A program made the translations under genes and the position numbers. From positions 1 to 13,477 of the forward strand of contig NZ_CAMPHN010000118.1 in assembly GCF_946885885.1 (NCBI RefSeq): a stretch of DNA of 13,477 nucleotides, given 5' to 3'. Positions 6,749-13,234 of this stretch are shown here, piece after piece. Under the pieces are notes generated by a model, which was given only the letters and a program-made list of their open reading frames with translations, was not told where the DNA came from and did no database searches. Every line of letters begins with the position of its first letter. The stretch's first letter is position 1. The stretch comes from an uncultured Pseudomonas sp. GTDB lineage: Bacteria; Pseudomonadota; Gammaproteobacteria; Pseudomonadales; Pseudomonadaceae.

Positions 6749-6790
6749 GCGGGCCGCTGAAAACCCAGGTGGTTTTTCGACGGCCCGCTA
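6749..6790. repeat. Hairpin related to the ends of the downstream MITE-like element
   Basis: GCGGGCCG (6749-6756) pairs with CGGCCCGC (6781-6788), with an inner AAAACC/GGTTTT stem (6760-6765, 6771-6776). It begins 14 bases after the rnk stop and may weaken transcription into the lipase gene, though no T-run follows. Its right arm (6773-6790) matches the right end of the element at 7909-7926 in 15 of 18 positions, including the final GCTA. Confidence 0.65.
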
Positions 6791-6825
6791 AGGCTGAGCG
6801 CAGCATTTTCGGCAAGGAGGTCCGT

Positions 6826-7626
6826 ATGCCCAGTCTACCCCTGTATTTTCCCCAGGGCTTTGCCCTGAACCAAGCCTTGTTGTGCGCGCAGATGGTCGAA
6901 CTGGCCTATGCGCAGTACGACCAATGGCAAGCCCAGAAGCGCCCGCGCCGGCCGCAGGATTTCCATTGGCAGAAACCGCAGATGGCGGGTTGGAGCTTTT
7001 CCGATCCGATCTGGAGCGTGCTCAGCGAGCTGCATTTTCTCAACGAATCCGAGCCCTTCGGTTTCGCCGCGCGCGATCCCCAGGGCGCGTTGTATCTGGT
7101 GTTTCGCGGCACCGACACGGTGCAGGACTGGCTGGACGACCTGGATGCCGATCAGTGCGAGTATCCCTGGCAGGCCGGGGTCGGGCGCGTTCACCACGGT
7201 TTCCTGAAACTCTATACCTCGCTGCGCGACCTGGCGCTGCTCGCGGTGGACGGGCTGCAACCGAACGGCCCGCTGTGGGTCTGCGGGCACAGCCTGGGCT
7301 GTACGTTGTCGAGTCTGGCGGTGCTGGATTTGCGCGAGCGCTGGCCGGATTTGCCGCTGCAGCATTACAACTTCGCCAGCCCGCGCCTGGCCGCGCCGGA
7401 TTTCGCCGCCTACTACAACGCTCTGAGCGTGCCGACCTACCGGGTGGTCAACGATAGCGACCTGGTGCCGCAGGTGCCGCCCGGGGCGGTGGACGGTTTG
7501 CTGTATCAGCACCTGGGGTTGGCCGTGACCTTCACCGCGAGCTATGCCGGGGTGGCGGCCAATCACAACCTGGCCGACTGCTACCTGTACGCGTTGCAAA
7601 ATCCGCAGGCGCCGATGCGCGGCTGA
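6826..7626 (+). CDS. Class 3 lipase-like alpha/beta hydrolase
   Basis: A 266-residue protein of the lipase class 3 family (alpha/beta hydrolase). The core is visible: VFRGTDTVQDW (92-102) as the oxyanion-hole strand; WVCGHSLGCTLSSLA (151-165) with nucleophile Ser156 in GHSLG; the acid Asp212 in VVNDSDLVPQVPP; and His247 in AANHNLADCY as the third triad member. All three catalytic residues are therefore in place. The N-terminus (MPSLPLYFPQGFALNQALLC) has no signal peptide, so the enzyme is probably cytosolic or exported by an unseen route. ATG 6826 is chosen over an upstream in-frame GTG (6769) because a near-perfect AAGGAGGT (6814-6821) lies just before it and the GTG sits inside a hairpin. 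Substrate is unknown. It follows rnk on the same strand after 90 bases. Confidence 0.85.
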   Translation: MPSLPLYFPQGFALNQALLCAQMVELAYAQYDQWQAQKRPRRPQDFHWQKPQMAGWSFSDPIWSVLSELHFLNESEPFGFAARDPQGALYLVFRGTDTVQDWLDDLDADQCEYPWQAGVGRVHHGFLKLYTSLRDLALLAVDGLQPNGPLWVCGHSLGCTLSSLAVLDLRERWPDLPLQHYNFASPRLAAPDFAAYYNALSVPTYRVVNDSDLVPQVPPGAVDGLLYQHLGLAVTFTASYAGVAANHNLADCYLYALQNPQAPMRG

Positions 7627-7632
7627 GTTTTA

Positions 7633-7683
7633 CCGGGCCCCGGCGTGGCACGTCGGCGGCCCGGCCCCATCGGCAAGATGCCG
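7633..7683. other. GC-rich hairpins after the lipase gene
   Basis: CCGGGCC (7633-7639) pairs with GGCCCGG (7658-7664), and a second small hairpin CGGCA/TGCCG lies at 7671-7683, followed by TCTTCT. They may end lipase transcription but lack a proper T-run, so a terminator call is weak. Confidence 0.4.
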
Positions 7684-7687
7684 TCTT

Positions 7688-7927
7688 CTAGCAGGACGTT
7701 GAGAAACGTAGGCGACGACTGCATGGATGCAGGAGGTAGAGCGAAGCAGGAAGCCCGAGCCGAGGCAGCCAGCGCAATATCGATGGCGGCCCCGCAAAAA
7801 CAGGCGAAAAAGCGACTGGGGTGGCACTCGACTTTACGAGCTGTAAATGAGCATTTTGAGACGCCGAGTCCCGGCCTGTTTTTAACGCCGCGATGGCAAC
7901 GCAGGTAGTTTTTCAACAGCCTGCTAG
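7688..7927. mobile_element. Non-coding MITE-like element with terminal inverted repeats
   Basis: A 240-base segment between the lipase gene and the Gly/Cys-tail gene. Its ends are inverted copies. The left end reads CTAGCAGGACGTTGAGAAAC inward and the right end, on the opposite strand, CTAGCAGGCTGTTGAAAAAC; 17 of 20 positions match. Both ends carry TA just outside GCAGG, which would fit either a TA target duplication or ends starting at CTAG. The interior contains no convincing protein. A small out-of-phase reading frame crosses it but has no recognisable domain. I recall closely similar sequence, including the stretch near 7844-7863 (GTAAATGAGCATTTTGAGAC), scattered in other Pseudomonas genomes; this recollection needs a search. 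The right terminal TAG is the stop codon of the neighbouring gene. Confidence 0.65.
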
Positions 7928-8574
7928 TCGCCGCCACCACCGCAACCACCATCCCCGCCACTATCACTGCCGCTACTCCCGCCACAGCCTCCACCGCACC
8001 CCGAACTGCAGCCGATATGCCCGGCGCAGTAGGTGTCGCTTTGTCCGTTGCGCCCGTCGCGGCAGTTGAGGCTGTAGCGGAAGCCGTCGGCGATGGCCAG
8101 TTCGGCATCCAGGGCGAACAGCAGCGGCAAACGCTCTGGTGCCTTCGGCGCTATGTCCTCACGAACGCAAGCCAGACGCCAGGCGCGGCGGATGCCCTGC
8201 TGCGCCAGGGTCGGGCTGTGCATGGCTTCGCTCGGTACATGGTGGAGGAAGCGACCGATGCCCTTGCCGCAGAACTGCTGGTATTGGCGGGTATGCAGGA
8301 TGAATTCGTGCCAGAGCACATCGACCGCCTGGGACGGCATGGCAACCATGCGCCGTCTGGCCTGACGGCACAGCTGGAAATACTGACGCAGGCCGAGCAG
8401 GGCCTGAGCGGTCTGCTGTTCGCTGAGGTGCGGATAGCGCTCGGCCAGCTTGCGCCGCAAACGTTGGGGAAAGGCATAGCCTTCGATAAAGCGCTCGCGG
8501 GCGCGCAGGCGGGTGTGGCGCAACAACAGACCGGCGGGAATCAGGGTGAGGCCGAGAAACAGCAGCAGGCTCAT
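7924..8574 (-). CDS. Uncharacterised membrane-anchored protein with WH-motif and Gly/Cys-rich tail
   Basis: A 216-residue protein I cannot assign to a characterised family. It starts with one hydrophobic segment (MSLLLFLGLTLIPAGLLL, residues 1-18) followed by basic residues (RHTRLRARER), so it is probably an inner-membrane anchor with a cytoplasmic body. The middle (about 30-140) is basic and helical and contains VDVLWHEFILHTRQYQQFC (84-102) and RFLHHVPSEAM (108-118). These His/Trp/Cys positions resemble a conserved motif in glycine-rich-domain proteins. The last 28 residues are almost only Gly, Ser, Asp and Cys, with cysteines at 189, 193, 197 and 211. Overall this recalls, but is not clearly, the TIGR04222-like group with Cys/Gly tails. 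It starts 15 bases after cyaA and is probably co-transcribed. Its TAG stop lies within the end of the MITE-like element, so the tail may have been altered by that insertion. Confidence 0.75.
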   Translation of the reverse strand: MSLLLFLGLTLIPAGLLLRHTRLRARERFIEGYAFPQRLRRKLAERYPHLSEQQTAQALLGLRQYFQLCRQARRRMVAMPSQAVDVLWHEFILHTRQYQQFCGKGIGRFLHHVPSEAMHSPTLAQQGIRRAWRLACVREDIAPKAPERLPLLFALDAELAIADGFRYSLNCRDGRNGQSDTYCAGHIGCSSGCGGGCGGSSGSDSGGDGGCGGGGD

Positions 8575-8589
8575 AGAGGGTTTCCAGGT

Positions 8590-11448
8590 TCAGGCTTTTT
8601 GCAGGGCGGTGTTCAGGGCTTCCTCCAGGCGGGCCTTGTAGCGCAGGTAATGCACCGTCTGCGCATGGCCTTCGCCGAGAACTGCCGACAGATCGAGGTC
8701 GGTGATATAGCAGGGGTAGCGCTCGCCGTCGCGGCGTTGGGCGAGGATGTGCTGCGCCACCGCGGCGAACAGGTCGCCACCGAACTCCAGCTCGGAAAAC
8801 TCACGGTGGTTGCAATAGAGCGTGACATGCGCGTTCTTGCCGCCAGCCGGTTCGACGATCGCCTGCACGTCATAGAACGGATGGCTCACCGGCGAGCGCG
8901 GCGGTAGCCGCGACTCCAGGCGCTGCGCGCGCTGTGGCGGCTGCGGCAGTACTTCGTAGTACAGCACTTGCAGCATCGTCTCCAGCGTTTGCTGGCCATC
9001 GAACGGCAGCGAAGCGTTGCGCCGGTACAGCAAGGATTGCAGGAAGCGTTGCAGCGGCGTCAACAGGCTGTGTTGGTCGTGAAACGGCAGATGCTGGCGC
9101 CATAGCGCGTTGTGTTCGTCGAGCACCGTCAGTTCGGCCTGCCCCGCGGCTTCGTCGAGGCGGTAGAACACCTGGATGCAGGCCGGTCGTCCCAGCGGCA
9201 GGATCAACGCCAGGTCGTCCCCTTCCAGAGCGTTGCGATCCAGGTGCAGCGCACTGTAGACCGGCTGTTCTTTGCCCAAATAGTCGAGCAGGGCCGGCAG
9301 ATCGGCGAGGGCTTTATGGCTGACCTGGCCGGGGACCAGATCGAGCAAATGGAACTGGTGTCTGATCTGCAGCAAGTAACGATGGTGCGCCGCGCTGCCG
9401 AAGTTATCGAGCGTATCGTGGAACAATTCCTCGACCCGTTCGGCGATGGCGGTGGCGCGGTTGCGGCAGAAGCAGCGCACCCGCAAGTTGGGTTTTCGCT
9501 CCCCTGGCGGCAAGCTATTGAGGAAGTCGCGCAGGCAGTCGAGCAGGGCGTAGGGGCCGTCGTAACGGCTGACCAGCAGCTCGTTCCAGCTGTTGAGGCA
9601 GACCTGGTCGATGGTTAGGACCAGGTTCTCGCGCACCCCGGAATAACCCAGCGCATCGGTGCGGTCGGTGGTCATGTGCACGTTCATCTGGCTGTGCTGC
9701 TTGAGCGGATCCACGCCGACGTTGACCAGCAGCAGAACCTCGTTGGGGCAACTGGCTTTGAGCAGCGCATTTTCCGCGACCCCCGGCAGGGGTAGCGGTA
9801 CGGTCTGCTGCAGGCTGACGAGCAGGTTGAACAGCTCGGGCTCGCTCAGGTCGCTGTCGCCAGGGTGCAGGGACAGGCGCGTACTGGTGTCGATCACGCC
9901 GTTACGGTGACACCAGGCGAGCAGTTCGATCAGCTCGCGGGCGCGCTTGAGCGGGGCGAAGTCCTGCCATTCCTGGGCATTCAGGCTGCCGCTGAACAAG
10001 GCCCATTGATGTTCCCGCGGCGCGTCGGGACTCGGGCATTGCACCAGGGTCAGGGTGTCTTCGGCGATATCCGGGGCTATCCCCGGGTTGATGAATTCGA
10101 TCTTCCCGGCCTTGCGTTCGAACGCGGCGTAAAGGCGCCGGCCGAGTACGCCGAGGTCGCGGCTGTTGAGCGAGCTGCCGGCGTGTTCGGTACGGGCGAA
10201 TTGCGAGAGAAAGCGATAGCTGAACGTCAGCTCGTTGACCAGCGCGCGGCGCTCGGCGCTGACCTGACGAACCTTCCATTGGCTGCGGCTGTCGAGCATC
10301 GCCAACTGGCGTTCGTCCCAGTTCCAATCGCGGGTCAGGCGTTCGAGCAGCAGGCGCTGCCAGCTCTTGAAGCGGTTGCGCGGCGGCCGGCTGAGTTTCT
10401 TGCCGACCTTGAGGTACAGGCAGCGGCGGATCAACTCCAGGCGTTCGCTTTCGCCACGTGCCAGCAGATATTCCTCGAGACGGCGATACACCACGATATA
10501 GGGGTCGAGTTCGTCGAGATCGGCGTGGCCCTCGAATACCGTTTGTTTGAAGCGCAGCGACAGGCACTCGACCTTCGGGTGCTCGCTGGCGTACACCTCG
10601 GTGAGCAGCAGTTTGAGCACCGATTTATACGGCGACTCTATGCCCTTGAACAATTGCCACATGCCGGCGCCGATGAACTCGTTCGGCGGGATCTGCGCCA
10701 AATGGCCGAGGTCGAGGACATCGTCGGCGCGGATAAAGCGTTTGCTCAGCAAAGTTTGCGTGTAATGCGGGTAGCGCGGTTCCTCGTACACCGGCACCAG
10801 CCACCACAGCGGCGTGCGCCCGGCCAGCCAGATCGCCGTGCGGTAGAACTCGTCGAGCAGCAGATAGTGCTGGGTGGTGCCGCAATCGTCCGAGGTCAGC
10901 TTGGCCTCGCGGTCGCCGACGGTGAAGCGCGCCGGGTCGACCAGAAAGAAATGCGCTTCGGCGCCCAGGGTCGCCGCCCAGGTTTCCAGCAGGTCGCACT
11001 TCTTGCGCAGTTCGCCGATTTCCCGGGCGCTGAGGTTGGGCGCATGGCAGACCCACATGTCCATGTCGCTTTGCTCGTCCTGGGCGACGGTGCCGAGGCT
11101 GCCCATCAGGAACAGGCCATGGATCGGCAGGGCGGTTTTGCCGCGTTGCGCCTTATAAGCGAAGGAACGGGTCAGGCGTTGAGCCTCGGCGAGCAGTTGC
11201 TCGTCCGGCTCGAAACCGCTCAAACCGGCTGGCGTAAGCCCGGAAACGTAGCCCGGCAGCAGCGGATGATTGACGTGAAACAGCAGCGGCAACAGCTTCA
11301 GGACCAACTGCTGGCGCGTCGATAGAGCCTGCATGGCGCGCTGCAGGCGCCCGTGGTTGATTTGCAGGAAGCGCGCGCGCAACTGGGTGAGTACCTTGCG
11401 ATCGATACCCTCGTCGATGTTCGGGCGGATTTCCTGGGAGCGACTCAT
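8590..11448 (-). CDS. cyaA: Class I adenylate cyclase
   Basis: A 952-residue class I (enterobacterial-type) adenylate cyclase making 3',5'-cAMP from ATP in the cytosol. The catalytic nucleotidyltransferase motif is FLMGSLGTVAQDEQSDMDMW, with Gly116-Ser117 and the metal-binding pair Asp128 and Asp130. Family signatures nearby include LLPLLFHVNHPLLPGYVSG (about 52-70) and FYRTAIWLAGRTPLWWLVPV (about 206-225). The C-terminal half (about 540-952) is the regulatory region, which in enterics responds to the glucose phosphotransferase system; its signal in Pseudomonas is less clear. In P. aeruginosa CyaA is one of two cyclases feeding cAMP to Vfr. ATG 11448 gives the usual N-terminus, although its ribosome-binding site is weak (TGAGC). 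Upstream is the TIGR02647 gene, 158 bases away; downstream the Gly/Cys-tail gene follows after 15 bases. Confidence 0.96.
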   Translation of the reverse strand: MSRSQEIRPNIDEGIDRKVLTQLRARFLQINHGRLQRAMQALSTRQQLVLKLLPLLFHVNHPLLPGYVSGLTPAGLSGFEPDEQLLAEAQRLTRSFAYKAQRGKTALPIHGLFLMGSLGTVAQDEQSDMDMWVCHAPNLSAREIGELRKKCDLLETWAATLGAEAHFFLVDPARFTVGDREAKLTSDDCGTTQHYLLLDEFYRTAIWLAGRTPLWWLVPVYEEPRYPHYTQTLLSKRFIRADDVLDLGHLAQIPPNEFIGAGMWQLFKGIESPYKSVLKLLLTEVYASEHPKVECLSLRFKQTVFEGHADLDELDPYIVVYRRLEEYLLARGESERLELIRRCLYLKVGKKLSRPPRNRFKSWQRLLLERLTRDWNWDERQLAMLDSRSQWKVRQVSAERRALVNELTFSYRFLSQFARTEHAGSSLNSRDLGVLGRRLYAAFERKAGKIEFINPGIAPDIAEDTLTLVQCPSPDAPREHQWALFSGSLNAQEWQDFAPLKRARELIELLAWCHRNGVIDTSTRLSLHPGDSDLSEPELFNLLVSLQQTVPLPLPGVAENALLKASCPNEVLLLVNVGVDPLKQHSQMNVHMTTDRTDALGYSGVRENLVLTIDQVCLNSWNELLVSRYDGPYALLDCLRDFLNSLPPGERKPNLRVRCFCRNRATAIAERVEELFHDTLDNFGSAAHHRYLLQIRHQFHLLDLVPGQVSHKALADLPALLDYLGKEQPVYSALHLDRNALEGDDLALILPLGRPACIQVFYRLDEAAGQAELTVLDEHNALWRQHLPFHDQHSLLTPLQRFLQSLLYRRNASLPFDGQQTLETMLQVLYYEVLPQPPQRAQRLESRLPPRSPVSHPFYDVQAIVEPAGGKNAHVTLYCNHREFSELEFGGDLFAAVAQHILAQRRDGERYPCYITDLDLSAVLGEGHAQTVHYLRYKARLEEALNTALQKA

Positions 11449-11485
11449 GCTAAAGCTCAGTACGGCAGTGGGGCGAAACTATCAC

Positions 11486-11506
11486 GGCCGCGTGTACAGC
11501 GCGGCC
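11486..11506. promoter_or_regulatory. Palindrome in the cyaA 5' region
   Basis: GGCCGCG (11486-11492) pairs with CGCGGCC (11500-11506) around TGTACAG, about 40-60 bases upstream of the cyaA start. It could be a leader hairpin, an operator, or a terminator remnant of the TIGR02647 gene. No T-run follows on the minus strand. The remainder of 11449-11606 shows only another small hairpin (GTCGC/GCGAC, 11564-11576) and no clear promoter. Confidence 0.4.
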
Positions 11507-11606
11507 CGTTAAAGGCTGGTCGGCGGCTGCGTACAAAGCGCCTTACGCCGGCCCGTACCGCCGGTCGCTGGCGCGACGGACGCGGGACGAGCCGCTTACC
11601 CCCCGA

Positions 11607-11852
11607 TCAGACCGCTTCGGCGACGTTAAGGATGGTCAACAAACCCTGTGCGTGCTCGGCGGCATCCAGGCCCAGGCTGGTCAGGTAGCCGCCATCCGGC
11701 TGGGTGATCAGGCCCTTGTCGTGCAGACGCTTGGCGGCGGCGATCGCTTGCGGCGCCGCGACTTGATGAACCTTGAGACCTTCCTGGGTGTTGGCCAGGT
11801 TGTACAGTGAAAGAAGTTCCAGTTCAGCAACCAGCTCAGGAGTGAAAGACAT
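11607..11852 (-). CDS. TIGR02647 family protein
   Basis: An 81-residue protein matching the small gamma-proteobacterial family TIGR02647 as I remember it: starts MSFTPELVAELELLSLYNL, then GLKVHQVAAPQAIAAAKRLHDKGLI (about 25-49), QPDGGYLTSLGLDAAEHAQ (51-69) and LLTIL near the end. The pattern of helices followed by GGYLTSLG resembles a small winged-helix fold (an 'LxxKGLI…DGGYLT' wing), so nucleic-acid binding is possible; that is inference, and no function is established. The frame is open further upstream to 11912, but ATG 11852 is chosen because it gives the family N-terminus and has GGAG five bases before it. In P. aeruginosa the homologue is also next to cyaA (recalled). No terminator was recognised between it and cyaA. 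Confidence 0.85.
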   Translation of the reverse strand: MSFTPELVAELELLSLYNLANTQEGLKVHQVAAPQAIAAAKRLHDKGLITQPDGGYLTSLGLDAAEHAQGLLTILNVAEAV

Positions 11853-11908
11853 AGATGCTCCGGGTTCTTGTGGGTGGGGGCGCGATACGCCCGAGAGGCA
11901 TGGCCCGC

Positions 11909-11941
11909 GCAATCGATTGCGGGCGGGCTGTCAGCAGTGTA
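11909..11941 (-). promoter_or_regulatory. Candidate promoter and palindrome upstream of the TIGR02647 gene
   Basis: A perfect 12-base palindrome GCAATCGATTGC (11909-11920) lies about 57 bases upstream of the ATG, flanked by GC-rich sequence that lengthens the hairpin. Just upstream on the minus strand TACACT (11941-11936) could be a -10 box, placing the palindrome near the transcription start. No good -35 is seen. The rest of the gap 11942-12008 shows nothing else I can support. Confidence 0.3.
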
Positions 11942-12008
11942 GCGAGGCAACGTCCCTTGTGCCGGGTTCGGTGACTATACGGGCGAGATATTTTGCCTTG
12001 GCCGTCGT

Positions 12009-12281
12009 TCACGTGGGCTCTTCGGGCAGGTCCGGCAAGGCGCGCATCAACTGTTCGTAACGCTCCCTATCGAATGGCCGGTTGGCAGCGAGCATGGCCT
12101 GGATTTCGTCGGACAGGACCACGCTCATCAACTCGAGGATTTCCTCGCGCGGGTAACCGACCAGGGTCAGTTTATTCAGGGTGGCCCTGGTGGCGGGAGG
12201 GTCGCCGCTTTCGATCTGATTTTCGATGGCTTCGAGCAAGATGCCTCCGGCGAAGGCCTCGTCATCGTCCTCTTCCAGCAT
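12009..12281 (-). CDS. Uncharacterised 90-residue acidic protein
   Basis: I do not recognise a named family with certainty. The protein is acidic and predicted helical: MLEEDDDEAFAGGILLEAI, then ATRATLNKLTLVGYPREEIL (about 48-67) and LMSVVLSDEIQAMLAANRPFDRE (about 69-91 region), ending in PDLPEEPT. The block TLNKLTLVGY..EEI followed by a VL..EI..M segment is the sort of conserved pattern I recall from small hypothetical proteins in gamma-proteobacteria. There is no signal peptide, cysteine motif or membrane segment. The frame is open upstream to 12332, but ATG 12281 has an excellent AAGGAG (12294-12289) six bases ahead, so the shorter form is favoured. It lies between the solute-binding protein gene and the TIGR02647 gene on the same strand. 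Function unknown. Confidence 0.75.
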   Translation of the reverse strand: MLEEDDDEAFAGGILLEAIENQIESGDPPATRATLNKLTLVGYPREEILELMSVVLSDEIQAMLAANRPFDRERYEQLMRALPDLPEEPT

Positions 12282-12363
12282 AAGCGGCTCCTTGGTTTGA
12301 ACGGGTGGGTGCGCCGCTCGGCGCGTTGACATGCCGAGAGTAACCCTCGAACAGGCTCTACGC

Positions 12364-13170
12364 CTATGGCGATTTCGTCGGCGCGTAGAAGCGTTCGGTC
12401 AAGCGCTTGCCGTGCCGGCGGCTGAGCAGGCGGCGCAAAGTGCCGTCGTCGACCATGGCGCGCACGTGTCGGCTCAGCCAATCGACGGTGGCCGGCGTCA
12501 GGGTCAGGCGCGACAGGTACAGTCCTATGGACAGGGCGTCCGCTTGGGGCACCTGGATGACGCGCACCGCGTCGCTCAGCGCCAGCTCGTCGAGTTCCTT
12601 CTGATAAAGCCCGGCGGTCATCAGCGTGGCCTGGATGCGCCCGGCGCGTAGCTTGAGGAAGACATTGTGCGCAGTGGGCGACAGCTGGACGCGCGGCGTG
12701 TCCATGAGCGGCTGCAGGCGTTCGTCGAAATAGGCGCCGTTGGAGTGACCGCGAACCAGGCCGATGCTGATTGCGGGGTCGGCCAGCAACTGCTCGAACG
12801 TCGCGATTTTTTCTCCGGGGCCGCGCAGCAGGATGAGGTCGTTGCGATTGCGAAAGTATTCGACGAACTGGCCATGGCGGTCGCGTTCGGGAGTACGGAA
12901 GGTCGGCGAAACGATATCCAGCTGGCGCTGCTCTGTATCGTGCCAGGCACGGATGCGCGGCTGCGGCACAAGGGTGAAAACGCAGCCGCTACGACGCGCG
13001 AGCTCGTCGTAGAAGTCGAACGAGGAGCCCGCGGGCGTGCCGTCTTCGCGCAGGTAGTAGCTGTAGCCGATCTGCGAAATACCGACGCGCAGCGGCTGCG
13101 GGCAATGCGGCTCGGCTAGCGCGACGGCATGGATCAGCAGCAGGCCCAGTAGGACCGCTAGTGTACGCAT
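12364..13170 (-). CDS. Periplasmic solute-binding protein, family 3-like
   Basis: A 268-residue secreted protein with the layout of bacterial extracellular solute-binding protein family 3. The signal peptide is MRTLAVLLGLLLIHAVALA with likely cleavage after Ala19. The mature chain opens with PLRVGISQIGYSYYL (26-40), then the typical GSSFDFYDELARRSGC (48-63) and a second-lobe segment ISIGLVRGHSNGAYFDERLQ (about 134-153). No transporter permease or ATPase gene is adjacent, so it may serve a distant ABC transporter or be a sensor-type orphan. Such orphan SBP_bac_3 proteins are common in Pseudomonas. Ligand cannot be told; family members bind amino acids or related small molecules. ATG 13170 has only a weak ribosome-binding site. 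It follows argH after that gene's terminator, so it probably has its own promoter, which I could not identify. Confidence 0.85.
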   Translation of the reverse strand: MRTLAVLLGLLLIHAVALAEPHCPQPLRVGISQIGYSYYLREDGTPAGSSFDFYDELARRSGCVFTLVPQPRIRAWHDTEQRQLDIVSPTFRTPERDRHGQFVEYFRNRNDLILLRGPGEKIATFEQLLADPAISIGLVRGHSNGAYFDERLQPLMDTPRVQLSPTAHNVFLKLRAGRIQATLMTAGLYQKELDELALSDAVRVIQVPQADALSIGLYLSRLTLTPATVDWLSRHVRAMVDDGTLRRLLSRRHGKRLTERFYAPTKSP

Positions 13171-13193
13171 GGATCACGTGGGGCGGCGGCTGG

Positions 13194-13218
13194 AAAAGCG
13201 GGCCGGCCGATCCGGCCC
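13194..13218 (-). terminator. Rho-independent terminator of argH
   Basis: On the minus strand GGGCCGG (13218-13212) and CCGGCCC (13206-13200) pair around a five-base loop, followed by GC and TTTT (13197-13194). It begins 16 bases after the argH stop codon. The T-run is short, so termination may be partial. Confidence 0.7.
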
Positions 13219-13234
13219 GGATGACCGCTCGGGC

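Noticed and set aside
7581..8108. Minus-strand frame of 175 codons crossing the MITE-like element
   Set aside because: It is out of frame with the Gly/Cys-tail gene it overlaps, is made of low-complexity Ala/Thr/Val sequence and has no domain; better explained by GC-rich chance.
9865..11325. Long plus-strand open frame of 486 codons opposite cyaA
   Set aside because: It is the mirror of a clearly conserved adenylate cyclase in GC-rich DNA. Its protein has no domain and a biased Gln/Ala/Arg composition typical of antisense shadows.
12364..13170. Solute-binding protein considered as part of a local ABC transporter operon
   Set aside because: No permease or ATPase gene is in the window on either side; neighbours are argH and an unrelated small gene.
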